Assembly (NCBI GenBank): GCA_963575745.1
Contig: CAUYUJ010022416.1
Coordinates: 1-64,000, forward strand
Length of the DNA stretch: 64,000 bases
Direction: 5' to 3'
Source: Prorocentrum cordatum
Taxonomy: Eukaryota > Sar > Dinophyceae > Prorocentrales > Prorocentraceae
Position 1 is the stretch's first letter; every line of letters begins with the position of its first letter. The notes beneath the pieces are model-generated. The model saw only the letters and a list, made by a program, of their open reading frames with translations, searched no databases and was not told the DNA's origin. Positions 1-9,454 of the stretch are shown piece after piece. The translations under genes were made by a program, and so were the position numbers.

Positions 1-60
1 AACATTTTTTTTTTGTTGGGGGGGGGCGCCAAGAACAAAAAACAACTCCTGGAGAAGGAG

Positions 61-315
61 GAAGAAGAGGAGGCGGAGTAGGAGGAGGAGGAGGACGACA
101 CAGAGCAGAGTTTGCAGAGAAACAGTCGCGAACTCAGCGCGAAACCCTCGCGCGCGCGCTGTGGAACCCCTGCGACTCCACAATCCCCCGTTCTCGAGGA
201 GGAGGAGGAGGAGGAGGAGGAGGAGGAGGAGGAGGAGGAGGAGGAGGACAAGGAGGAAACGGAGGAGGAGGAGGAAGAGGAGGAGGAGGAGGAGGAGGAG
301 AGACACTCCCGCGGA
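61..315. repeat. (GGA)n microsatellite
   Basis: Nearly pure GGA/GAG triplets with a few interruptions (a GC-rich insert at about 115-200). Long acidic or arginine-rich reading frames here are a by-product of the triplet array and are not genes. Confidence 0.95.
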
Positions 316-586
316 CGCGGGTCGCCGCCTCGGCGGCCGCCGCGCCGAGCGCCCGCGGGTCGCAGGCACTCAGCACGGGAGCTGGCGGGCGTCGCCAGCT
401 CGGCGCTCGGCGCCAGCGGCCCGTCGGGCGTTGCCCGCAGCCGCGAAGGAGGTGGCGGCAGCCCGCCATCTCGTCGCCCAGCGCCATGCGGAGGACGAAC
501 GCGTGAGGCAATCTGAGGGTGCCCCCAACTCCTGGACCAGTCCACGTGGAAGACCCAGTGCGCGCAATATGGATGCTTCTTCACCA

Positions 587-1318
587 CTAGCGCGCGCCAC
601 GGCGTCGCTCCGCGGCACCAGCGGCCCTGCCGCTGCCCTGCCGCCCTGCGGCCCGCCCCGCTGCCGCCCTGCCGCCATGCTTCCCCTTGCCCTTGCCCTT
701 GAACGCGAGCTCGCGGAAGCGGTCGAGCAGGAGCTGGAACTCCTCGGGGTCGTTCGGGATATCGTCCCGCGTCAGGGTCAGGCCGAAGCTCGGGCCCAGG
801 GCCGCGAGCTCATCACGGAGCGCCTCGGCTCTCTCCATGGTGTAGTCCTCGTTCTCGTCGCTCTTGCCCAAGTCCTTGTCCTTGTCCTTGCCCTTGCTCC
901 GACCTGTACTGTTCGGCGGGCGGCCCCGCTGCACGGGCAGCTCGTCCGCCCAGGCGTCGTCCAGCATCATTGGCTCGGCCGACGCTGCTGCCCCCTCCGC
1001 CGCGTCGTCCACCATCAAACCCTCCTCGACCGTCTCCGTCTTGCTCCCATCGCCCGCCCTCGCACCACGCCCGCGCGGGCGGCGCCGCCGCCGAGGGGCA
1101 GCGGGGGGCGCATCCGCCGCCGGCTGTGGCGGGGCGGGCGCACGGGGCGTCGCCAGCACGGCGACCGCCGTCCGGAGAAGGCCCTCGGCGGCGCGGATGA
1201 GGCGCACCGCCTCCCGCTGGCCGCCCGCCAGCCCAGCAGCCGCGTGCGTCGCCAGGACCGCGCCGCGCGCGGCCTCCAGCATCGCCCTCGCGGCGCGGGC
1301 GTCCTGCGTACCCTGCAT
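587..1318 (-). CDS. Candidate retroposed ORF, 243 aa, unknown function
   Basis: An ATG-started open frame of 243 codons. The N-terminal half is Ala/Arg-rich and helical. The middle is acidic (LMVDDAAEG, EPMMLDD). It is followed by a lysine-glycine run (GKDKDKDLGK), a less biased stretch with mixed composition (ALGPSFGLTLTRDDIPNDPE), then KGKGKGKHGG and a low-complexity tail. The middle and C-terminal residues look like real protein rather than triplet noise. It starts 38 nt downstream of a spliced-leader-like sequence at 1356-1376 that directly follows a TCC array (minus strand), as expected of a retroposed trans-spliced mRNA. I recognise no domain. It may be a gag/ORF1 fragment, a host exon or a chance ORF in GC-rich DNA. 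Confidence 0.4.
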   Translation of the reverse strand: MQGTQDARAARAMLEAARGAVLATHAAAGLAGGQREAVRLIRAAEGLLRTAVAVLATPRAPAPPQPAADAPPAAPRRRRRPRGRGARAGDGSKTETVEEGLMVDDAAEGAAASAEPMMLDDAWADELPVQRGRPPNSTGRSKGKDKDKDLGKSDENEDYTMERAEALRDELAALGPSFGLTLTRDDIPNDPEEFQLLLDRFRELAFKGKGKGKHGGRAAAGRAAGRQGSGRAAGAAERRRGAR

Positions 1319-1355
1319 CGGCCGGACGGCGGGCCGTCGGCCCCGCGGCGGCTGA

Positions 1356-1376
1356 CTTGAGCAAAGATGGTACTGG
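1356..1376 (-). other. Degenerate DinoSL relic
   Basis: The reverse complement ends in GCTCAAG and matches DinoSL at about 15 of 21 positions without gaps. It follows a TCC array and precedes the ATG of the 243-aa ORF by 37 nt. The position is right for a spliced leader on a retroposed mRNA, but the match is weak enough that chance is possible. Confidence 0.4.
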
Positions 1377-1500
1377 AGGAGGAGGAGGAGGAGCGGGAAG
1401 AGGAGGAGGAGGAGTGCAAGTACCCAAAAAAGAGGAGGAGGAGGAGGAGGAGGAGGAGGAGGAGGAGGAGGAGGAGCGGGAAGAGGAGGAGGAAGAGGAT
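1372..1500. repeat. (GGA)n microsatellite
   Basis: GGA/GAG triplets with short breaks, for example an AAAAAAG stretch near 1425. Reads as TCC on the minus strand, where it abuts the spliced-leader relic. Confidence 0.93.
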
Positions 1501-2338
1501 CAGACCCTGGTCACCCGAAAAAGACCAGAGCGACTCCGAGGTCATGCGAAGCCGTCAGACAAGGTGGGCGACGATGGGGCCGGAAGCTCCTCTGTGACAC
1601 TCGGCAGACCCCTCATGCTTCAGAAGACCCAATCGCATGCAATCGATCCACGTACTGCAAGAAACACAACTAGGAGGACGAGCATGGTGAGTATTGTGCA
1701 CGAAGATCGTCAGGCGATCGCCCTGCGCGACGCGTAAAAAACAAGTTTTCTCTTGCGCTCCCGCGCCACCAAACATCGAGAAGCGCCCCCGCAGGAGGGC
1801 CGCAAGCTCGTTCCAAATCGAACCCTGGGCCCTGTACACATGCCATCCTGCGGCCTCTTGATAAGGTCCGTGCTGCCGTCTTCCTCCGGCGTTCCGCCCG
1901 TGTGCGGGGCCAGATTTCGAGCCCGCCCCCACAGACCGCCCCTGGGCGAGGCACAGAACGAGAACCCCTCCGCAAGGTCGGCAGAAAGCTGTGATCTTCA
2001 TCGTCATCGCCACTGCGAAGGAGGGGGGATATGGAGAAGGGGGAGAGGGGGGAGGAGGAGGGAGGGAGGGAGGAAAGAGGGAGGAGGGAGGAACAGCATC
2101 GATCTCATCACCATCATCAGCGTCACCGCCGCGCCACACTTTTGCGATGCCTGGCCGGGCTTGGACACCCTGCGAGCACGACGCCCAAAACGTTCACCGA
2201 CTACCGCTGCGCAGCGCGACGCAGCCCCGGGCCGAGGCTCAGCACGTGCCGCTAGCCGTCGTGGTACGAGTTCTCCTTCCTCGCCTTGGGCAAGGACCGC
2301 TTCGTCACTTCCTGGCCGCCCGTCCCACACAACTCTTG
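1501..2338. other. No gene recognised
   Basis: Mixed-composition sequence with a purine-rich patch at about 2015-2095. Open frames occur on both strands, but none shows a recognisable motif or a consistent coding pattern. Confidence 0.5.
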
Positions 2339-2522
2339 GAAGCTGGGCGAGGGCTGGAAAATCCGTGGCTGCTAAAACGGGTTTCCCGGAAGGAAAAAAC
2401 ACATTCCTGGAAGCAAGCTCAGCGCGCACTAACTAATACACGGGCTGCTTCCCGGAAGAAAACGACAATTTCCCCGAACTTCGTTTCAGCAGCCACGGAT
2501 TTGCCAGCCGTCGCCCGGCTTC
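2339..2522. mobile_element. MITE-like element, family 1, copy 1
   Basis: Terminal inverted repeats at 2345-2379 and 2482-2516 match at 32 of 35 positions. Both arms contain AAATCCGTGGCTGCT, and the pairing continues outward through GAAGC. The internal part has short TTCCCGGAAG-type palindromes and no coding capacity. A second copy with the same arms lies at 11071-11258. The size (about 180 bp) and structure fit a non-autonomous inverted-repeat transposon or an introner-like element; no transposase is present. No clear target duplication is visible at this copy. Confidence 0.7.
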
Positions 2523-2877
2523 TGAACAATTCACGGAACCATTCTACGCGCGCCCCTGTCAAAGCATCCGCGCCCCTCTCGGAGTCGCCCCTCTAGCCGC
2601 TCCGAGCTGCAGCCTCTGTCGATCGGGCGCCGAGGCGTCTCCCAAGCCTTCCGCGCGCGCGGGAGGGCAGGAGGGAAAGGGTGGAGGCCTGCAACATTCA
2701 GCGTCTATGCGAGGCGTCATCGTCCAAGCCGCGACGCCCGCGGGCTCCGCGAAATCAGTCCGAGCGCAGAACCAGAAGCCCGAGCCTTCGTCGAACACTC
2801 GCGACGAGGAGGGACATGGCGAGGAGGATGGAGGGAGGAACGCGAGGCCACTCCAGCACCTGCTCCTGCTGCTCCTC

Positions 2878-2968
2878 CCCTGCCCCCGCTTCTCCTCCTT
2901 CTCCTCCTCCTCCTCCTCCTCTTCCTCCTCCTCCTCCTCCCTCTCCCTCTCCCTCTCCCTCTCCTTCA
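2878..2968. repeat. (CTC)n / (CTCCCT)n microsatellite
   Basis: CTC triplets pass into CTCCCT hexamers. No coding meaning is inferred. Confidence 0.93.
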
Positions 2969-3479
2969 ACCGAACCTGATGACACGTGCATGTTTGCCGC
3001 ATGAACAGACGTGTCGGTAGGCCAGGCCGAGCGTCTTGCCTCTGAGACTCCCTCGGCTTGCATGTTCTTGCCGCTCGGACATTCCAGCGGCTACACCCAC
3101 AGCCAACAATAAGGAAACCACGGGACGATATGTTACAACCGACCCGGCAACTACGCAGATGGCGGGTTCGGGAACTCTTAGAATCAACGTACATCTCCGG
3201 GGGGGCGCATCTTTCACTCCCGCCGCCCTCAGCTGAGCTTCTGCCGCCGCCTTCCGCCGAGGACGAAGCGTCAACTTCCAGAGATTCCCCGAGGGCAAAG
3301 CACTTTCTGGAACGCCCAAGATGGAGGACGGGCAATTCTCAGGATGCGGCCCATAGCGCCGCGCACATTTGTCCAGAAGCCGCCAGCAGGCACACGGCCG
3401 GAGGGCAGCTCCTGTCCAGGGCTGGGCTCCCAGTCTTGCGCAGAAGCTGCACGCTGTGCAGCAGTCACACGGTTGGGGG

Positions 3480-3752
3480 GGGGGAAGCAGCTCCTGCTCC
3501 ACCTGGGGCTCATGGGGCTCCGGCTTGAGAACTACCCGAGCCTTGCGACCAGATGCCGAGGGCCGCGCACCACTTGAGTACGCGGGTGGAGGGCGGCTCC
3601 TCGTGGGGGGGGGGGAGGGGCGGCAACTCCTGCTCAACCTGGGGCTCATGGGGCTCTGGCCCGGGAGCTCCCCGAGCCTTGCGACCAGATGCCGAGAACC
3701 ACGCACCACGTACGCGGATGGAGGGCGGCTCCTCGTCTAACTGGGCTCTCGC
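3480..3752. repeat. 136-bp tandem repeat, two copies
   Basis: CCTTGCGACCAGATGCCGAG recurs at 3541 and 3677, and CTCCTGCTC(A/C)ACCTGGGG at 3491 and 3627, giving a 136-bp period. Part of a third, more divergent unit may lie upstream. Confidence 0.8.
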
Positions 3753-4283
3753 CGGCGTGGCCAGCCCGTGGGGCGCTCGCCTTGCAGGTAGCGTCTCGAG
3801 AATCAAACAGCAGGGCGACATGCGGAGGCACAGAGACTGTCGAGCTCTGTGGGCAACGGGGGGCAGGACGCAAAACAGCGGTGACATGCAACCAAGCACT
3901 GGTGAATCAAGAGGTACCGATATCGCTGCTCCCCAGATCTCTCCCGGAGTGTGTCCTGACCAGAACTTCGCGGCGAATCTGGCGGTGGCGACCAGGGACT
4001 CTCGAGGTCCCAGGAAGCCCCCACAGGTAAGGGAAGACGGGCGAAGGGTAGAGGTATGGGTACCTTTCCCTCCTCTGGAGCACGCTGGCCAGTCCTGGCG
4101 GGACCCCTGTGGGCCCGCACCGCACCCAAACATCCCATGCCATGTGCCTCGCGATGCGGGGCCCCTTGGGGGTCTGCCCCCCTTCCCCGGGGCCGGCTCT
4201 TCACCCCGACCCGTTCCTGGACGGCCCTGGGGCCCGGCGAGGGCCCCCCCAGAGGCGGCACATGGCGAAACACCTCCGCCTCT

Positions 4284-4492
4284 GATCGCAGGCCTAGAGA
4301 TTGACACCAACACCAATGTCGGCGGTGTGCCTCCACCGGGGGAAGAAGATCCCGATCTCGGTGATGGTGGTAATATTCTGGCTTCCAAGGTGGCCGAACT
4401 ATTACCACCAACACCGAAAATCTAGGATCATTTTCCCCCTGTGGAGGCAAGCCTCTGTCTTGGTGTTGGTGCCAATTTCCAGGCCTCCGATC
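4284..4492. repeat. 209-bp imperfect palindrome (fold-back element)
   Basis: The two halves are reverse complements over almost the whole length, with centre near 4388. Matched landmarks are GACACCAACACC against GGTGTTGGTGCC at the ends and GGTGGTAATATTC against its complement near the middle. There is almost no spacer. Such a hairpin fits a fold-back transposon, or two repeat copies joined head to head. No ORF. Confidence 0.75.
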
Positions 4493-4933
4493 TGAGCTCC
4501 TCGAGACCAATTGGAGGTCTGGGAAGGTCATTCCCCTGAGCCCGAGATCCGGCGCTGCGACCAAAATGCAGCATCGCGGCAAATCCTGCCCGGAGCCCCG
4601 GGGACCTCATCTTCCTGCGCCCCTTTTCCGAGCCGGGTCGATCTCCGTGAGGGCCCTGGAGCCCGACGACGAGCGCCAACGCTCGCATTAGTGTGACGCA
4701 AGGGGCAACGCCAGGATCCCAGAGATCCGACGTCGTGATGTTTCTCAATGCACGGGCCCCCGACCTCCCGTCCCATTGCCCGGGACCGGTTTCTCATCCA
4801 GAGTCGTGTTTCGAGGGCCCCGAGGCCCAGCGAGGGCCCCGAGAGGCCAAACGCGACGACAGACCCCCGCCTCGATCTCTTCGAGCCGCCCGCTGTCTGG
4901 GACCTCAGGGGCTCCGGCGCCAACCCAGACCCC

Positions 4934-4960
4934 CGACGTAATGATTTTTTCATTACGTCG
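4934..4960. repeat. Perfect short hairpin with T5 loop
   Basis: An 11-bp stem CGACGTAATGA / TCATTACGTCG around TTTTT, inside a unit of the 110-bp repeat family. No Pol III terminator or other RNA-gene signal was recognised nearby. Confidence 0.7.
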
Positions 4961-5075
4961 ACCCCCAGAGGTCCCGACCCTTTCCCCAGGACCGGTTTGT
5001 CATCCCGAGTCGTTTTTTGACGCTCCCGAGGCCCGGTGAGGGCCCCAGGAGGCCGAAAATGGCGAAAAACCTCCC

Positions 5076-5094
5076 GTCATGATTTTTTCATGAC
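5076..5094. repeat. Second perfect hairpin with T5 loop
   Basis: A 7-bp stem GTCATGA / TCATGAC with the same TTTTT loop as the hairpin at 4934-4960. It sits in the same context one repeat unit downstream. Confidence 0.65.
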
Positions 5095-5170
5095 TCGAGG
5101 GGGTCTGGGTCTGGGACCTCATGAGGGGCTCCGGCGCCAAGGCCGCTCTTTCGCGCGCCGCCGCGGCCCC

Positions 5171-5420
5171 TCACGCCACGGGGGCGGGCCCCGCCGGGTA
5201 GCCGGCGCGGCCCGCCCCGCCGGCCGCCCGCGCGCCCGCGGGCGGGGCGGCGGCCCGCCGCTCGGCGGCCTCCGCCCGGGCCAGGGCCTCGCGCAGCGAC
5301 CGCTCCAGGCCCGCGGCGCGCGCGTTCGCGTCGGCCCGGCCCCCGAGGGCCTCGGGGGGCGCCGGCGGGCCGCCTCGCGCCTCCGCCCGGGGCCTCCCGA
5401 CGCCTCGGGGAGCCCACGGC
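5171..5420 (-). CDS. Exon-like island (possible terminal exon), coiled-coil
   Basis: The minus strand has an open stretch with natural-looking helical composition: RADANARAAGLERSLREAL, then EAAERRAA, an Ala/Pro/Gly tail and a TGA stop at 5171-5173. There is a heptad-like spacing of L/A. It differs from the surrounding repeat DNA, and other helix-rich islands (5856-5959, 7472-7561, 8082-8173) lie upstream on the same strand, so these could be exons of one host gene. High GC makes chance open frames common, splice sites are unproven and reading phases between islands were not reconciled. Function unknown. Confidence 0.3.
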
Positions 5421-5499
5421 GGGAGGCTCCTCTCGCCACGCGCCGCCTCCCCAGAGATCCAGCGCCTTGGAGCCAGAATCAAGGCGGAGGTTTTTCGTA

Positions 5500-5770
5500 G
5501 TCTTCAGCCTCTGGGATCTAGGGGCCCTCGCCGGGCCCCGGGACCTTCAAAAAACGACTCGGGATGAGAAACCGGTGCTGTGGAATGGGTCGAGCCTTCT
5601 GGGGACCCCGTGCATTGAACAAATCACGACATCCGATCTCTGGGTCTGGAGGACCCTCGCCAGGCCCCGGGACCGTCAAGAGCAGGAGGAAGAGCCAGTC
5701 CCAGGAAAGAGGTCCAGACCTCTGGGGCCCCGCATCGAGAAACTCCTGCCGTGGGCTGTCTGGTTGCATG
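5500..5770. repeat. About 110-bp repeat family, two units
   Basis: Units share CCTCGCC(G/A)GGCCCCGGGACC followed by (A)GACTCGGGATGA-like and CAGTCCCAGG-like words. Relatives occur inverted at about 4740-5060 and direct at about 8230-8360. No coding potential recognised. Confidence 0.6.
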
Positions 5771-5855
5771 CTGCTGCGGGTCCAGCATGCCCCCAGCGTC
5801 AGCGTCTTCGCCCTGCTGGCCAGCCCCGGGGGCAGGGGGGGGCGTATGATTGCAC

Positions 5856-5959
5856 CGGTGCAGGGCTCCAGGCCAGGATCGGCGAGGTGGCCAGCCGACG
5901 TCCCCCGAGGAGGAGCTCGTCCACTGCAGACCGCACCAGCTCCACGAGGGCGTCTCCGT
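5856..5959 (-). CDS. Exon-like island
   Basis: On the minus strand a CCCTCCCGACAG acceptor-like site is followed by a 104-nt open stretch reading DGDALVELVRSAVDELLLGG and RRLATSPILAWSPAP, then a GTGCAA donor-like site. The amphipathic helix is protein-like and lacks the triplet bias of the flanks. The start resembles two other minus-strand islands (20500-20619, 40612-40745) that also begin with an (E)DG motif. Function unknown; could be a chance ORF. Confidence 0.3.
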
Positions 5960-6111
5960 CTGTCGGGAGGGTGGTAATGAAGGGGGTGGCCTATATGGGG
6001 GGTGAAGAAAAGGGCCCTCAAGAGACTGTCTGCTGGTGCCCCTGTTGGGCCCATGCTAGCTCCGCAAGGGGCCCTGAGGCCCCTTTGGGTTTTTTTTTCT
6101 CCCCCCCTTTA

Positions 6112-6311
6112 CTCGGCGGCGAGCCCGGGGGAAGTGAGAAGGGGCGGGCCTTCTCAGAAGGCTCGGACCCCCCCTGGCCTTCTGAGCAATTTCTTAAACC
6201 TTCCCCGGAGACACAAAACACTTCTCAGAAGCCGCGAGGGCTTCTGAGAAGTCCCGCCGCCTTCTGAGAAAGCCTTCTCCTTCTCGCTTCCCCCCCTCGC
6301 TCGCCGCCTAG
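6112..6311. mobile_element. MITE-like element, family 2, copy 1
   Basis: Terminal inverted repeats of nearly 50 bp. Each arm starts GGCGGCGAGC, followed by a GGGGGAAG(T/C)GAGAAGG block and CTCAGAAGG. The interior repeats the CTTCTGAGAAG palindrome. A partial second copy lacking the right arm is at 19774-19938. No ORF and no clear target duplication. Confidence 0.65.
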
Positions 6312-6536
6312 GCCACCCCCATTAGAGCCGGACCTAGGACAGCAGAGCATCCTTCGAGAACACGAGACCCTCCGCCGGCCCAAACTGAAGAACCTTCGAG
6401 GGCACCCTCACCCAGGTTGCACAAGGACATCCAACAAGCACGATCAATATTGAGTAGGATAACCGCTAAAGGTCTCTAGATTTGATTCCCCCTTTTCTCT
6501 CGGCGGTGAATCGGACTGATCCTAAAACCTCCTCTG

Positions 6537-6757
6537 CCTCCTCCTCCTCCTCCTCCTCCTCCTCCTCCTCCCTCCTGCTCCTCCTCCCTCCTCCTCCTCC
6601 TCCTCCTCCTCCTCCTCCTCCTCCTCCTCCCTCCTCCTCCTCCGTTTCCTCCTCCTCCTCCTCCTCCTCCTCCTCCTCCTCCCCACCCTCCTCCGCCTCC
6701 TCGTCCTCCTCCTCGTCCTCCTCCTCCTCCTCCTCCTCCTCCTCCTCCTCCTCCTGC
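6537..6757. repeat. (CTC)n microsatellite
   Basis: More than 200 bp of CTC triplets with a few single-base interruptions. Confidence 0.95.
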
Positions 6758-6954
6758 GCGGCGGGTGCAGCGGACAAAAACAAATTAGCTACCCCCTATT
6801 GCTGGGGTCCCAGTTCTTCAACACGGCCGCCGAGAAAATCAGTTGACCCCCCTATTTGGGGGCTCTCAAGACCTTTCAGGGGCACCCTCCCCGAGCCGAC
6901 CTCGATCTCTAGAGGCCTCCTAGATGGGGCCCGAGCGGATGGGGTCGGAGCATC

Positions 6955-7125
6955 GCGCCCCATCGCCGATGCATCGGCGATGTATCGGCGATGCACCGGC
7001 GATGCATCGTGGATGTGGGCGATGCGTCGGCGACGTCGGCGTGAAGAAAATCGGGCTCCACATCGGCGGTGCATCGCCGATGCATCGCCGATGCATTGGC
7101 GATGCATCGGCGATGCGGCGAGATC
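6955..7125. repeat. Palindromic minisatellite GATGCATCGGC
   Basis: Short units built from GATGCATCGGC and its complement recur across the block, so the array is self-complementary (for example ATCGCCGATGCATCGGCGAT). It sits between a CTC array and a GGA array. Confidence 0.85.
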
Positions 7126-7140
7126 CTCCGACCCCATCTA

Positions 7141-7425
7141 CTCGGAGGAGGAGGAGGAGGGGGAGGAGGAGGAGGAGGAGGAGGAGGAGGAGGAGGAGCA
7201 GGAGGAGGGCAGGGGAGGAGGCGGCAGGAGGAGGAGGAGGAGGAGGAGTAATGAGGAGCAGGGGGAGGAGGAGGAGGAGGAGGAGGAGGAGGAGGAGGAG
7301 GGAGGAGGAGGAGTAGGAGTAGTAGTAGGAGGAGGAGGTAGTAGTAGTAGGAGGAGGAGGAGGAGGAGAAGGAGGAGGAGGAGGAGCAGGAGGAGGAGGA
7401 GAAGGTGGAGGAGGAGGAGGAGGAG
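7141..7425. repeat. (GGA)n microsatellite with GTA breaks
   Basis: GGA triplets interrupted by GTAGTAGTA stretches near 7310-7350. Confidence 0.94.
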
Positions 7426-7471
7426 ACCCCATCTGGGAGGCTTAGGATCGTCTGCCTCGGTCCGGCCCTAC

Positions 7472-7561
7472 CGCCCGCCGGGGTTCTGGGCCGCAGGCGC
7501 CGCCCCCCGCGTGGGGCGCGAGGGGGCGCAGGGCCGCCGCGATCTCGGCGAGCTGCCGCTC
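7472..7561 (-). CDS. Exon-like island, coiled-coil
   Basis: On the minus strand a CGGGCGCCCACAG acceptor-like site precedes 90 nt reading ERQLAEIAAALRPLAPHAGG followed by ACGPEPRRA, and then a GTAGGG donor-like site. The helix is typical of coiled-coil protein. It lies between repeat blocks and on the same strand as neighbouring islands. The boundaries are my reading of consensus dinucleotides only, and the phase does not join simply to the island at 8082-8173. Confidence 0.33.
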
Positions 7562-8081
7562 CTGTGGGCGCCCGGAGAAGGGTAAGGAGAAACATGGATA
7601 CAACGCCCAACATCAGATATTGGCTGAACCCGGGAGGAGGAGCCCCCGACGGAGGTCACGCGGGCGGTCGGTCACACCTACCGTGCTCTCGCCCGGCGGG
7701 TGGAGTTCCAGAGGACAGGGCTCTGGTCCGCCCCCGAGGAGGAGGGCCGCCCTAAGGAAGGGGCCGCCAGGGCAGAGACGCCAGTCGCCCACCCTCGGCC
7801 TGGCCGAGAGACAGCATTGACTGAGTGAGCGAGCAACGACATATGTACATGTACGCCCTCCGCGGTCTTGATCGCCCAAACTTCCTCGCTCAAACGCCCT
7901 CCACGGGAAGCTAACCGCGTACGCGTGCACATGTTGCCGGCCTCTGACTGAACCCGACAGCGGCCGCTGTTGGGTAGGCGGCTCTCTCTTCCATGAACAA
8001 CGTCCGCGGCGGCGCGGGCAGCAAGTCCCGCTGAAAAGGAACAGGAACTGATGTTGGGCATCGTGACCATTCTTTCCGTAC

Positions 8082-8173
8082 CCATTTCGATCGTCCCGAG
8101 CTCCCGCTCCCGGAGGCTCGCCGCCGCGGCGTCGGCTCGGCGGGCCTCCTCGGCGGCCCGCGCCAGGCCCTCC
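8082..8173 (-). CDS. Exon-like island, coiled-coil
   Basis: On the minus strand the acceptor-like CTGCAG is followed by 92 nt reading EGLARAAEEARRADAAAASL and RERELGTIEMG, then a GTACGG donor-like site. It has strong helical heptad character and is unlike the flanking repeats. Possibly an exon of the same hypothetical minus-strand gene as 7472-7561 and 5171-5420. Confidence 0.33.
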
Positions 8174-8389
8174 TGCAGGCCCAGACCCCCCCCCAGGTCC
8201 CGAAAAAACATCGCGACGGGAGGTGATTTTCTCCATCTTCGGCCTCTCGGGGCCCTTGCCCGGCCTCGGGAGCGTCAGAAAACGACTCGGGATGAAAAAC
8301 CAGTCCCAGGGAATGGGTCGAGACCTTTGGGGGTCGACGCTGTGGAACAATCATGGCGTCGGGGGTCTGGGGGGCCCGTGCCGTCATGT

Positions 8390-8940
8390 TTAAGAGAAGG
8401 GCCAGACCGAAGGGGCCCAGGGCCACACAAAGAAAACAGAGAGTCCCCATCTGTTTCAGATTTTTGGGGTTCTCGTCTTGCCGTTCACTTCCCAGGCCCG
8501 TGCTGACATGTTCGGGTGAAGGGCCAAACCGAATGGTCCCAGGGCCACACAACGAGATGAATACAAATCCAGGGAGTCCCCGTCTGTTCCAGATTTTCGG
8601 GATTCTCGCCTTGCCGTTCACTTCCCAGGCCCGTGCCGATATGTTTGGGAGAAGGGCCAAACCGAAGGGGCCCAGGACCACACAAAGAAAGAGAGACAAA
8701 GCCAGGGATTCTCCATCTGTTCCATATTTGCGGGATCATCGTCTTGCCCTCCACTTCCCGGGCTCGTGCCGATATGTCTGGGAGACAGCCAAACCGAGGG
8801 AGCCCAGGGCCACATAAAAATAGGTACAAGGCCAGGGAGCCCCCACAAGTTCCAAACTTGCGCGGTCATTGTCTTCCCCTCCACTTCCCGGGCTTGTGCC
8901 GACACGTCTAGGAGAGGCCAAACCGAAGGGGCCAAGGGAC
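8390..8940. repeat. 133-bp tandem repeat, about four copies
   Basis: AGGGCCACACAAAG-like words recur at about 8409, 8541, 8673 and 8806. Each unit also contains CACTTCCC(A/G)GGC(C/T)(C/T)GTGC and GGCCAAACCGAA. The copies have diverged by scattered substitutions. Confidence 0.85.
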
Positions 8941-9128
8941 TTTTTACGTCGCAGCGCGGCAGGGGCAGTCCGCACGCGCGCTCAGGATGCCCAGGCAACG
9001 GAGAGCGCAAATTGACCGACGGCAGGAGGAGGGAAAGACAGGCGAAAGCGGCCGTGAGGGAGGAGGGAGGGAGGGGAGGGCACTCACATGGCAAGGTGCG
9101 TCGCCGTGTAGCGGCCGGGGCGGCCAGC

Positions 9129-9380
9129 CAGGGACACACACACACACACACAGACACAGACACAGACACAGACACAGACACAGACACAGACACAGACACA
9201 GACACAGACACACACACTGACACTGACACTGACACTGACACTGACACTGACACTGACACAGACACAGACACAGACACAGACACAGACACAGACACAGACA
9301 CAGACACAGACACAGACACAGACACAGACACAGACACAGACACAGACACACAGACACAGACACAGACACACACAGACACA

Positions 9381-9426
<46 letters not shown>

Positions 9427-9450
9427 CACACACACACACATTCACACACA
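9129..9450. repeat. (GACACA)n and (CA)n microsatellite
   Basis: GACACA hexamers with an inner GACACT variant block (about 9218-9258), passing into CA dinucleotides. All long ORFs here are repeat artefacts. Confidence 0.96.
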
Positions 9451-9454
9451 AACA

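Noticed and set aside
161-1360. Long plus-strand frame (399 codons) through a GGA array
   Set aside because: The first third is poly-Arg from the triplet repeat, and the rest is antisense to the better minus-strand ORF.
6482-7585. Plus-strand frame of 367 codons with Ser and Glu runs
   Set aside because: It joins two triplet arrays and a palindromic minisatellite; no ordinary protein sequence.
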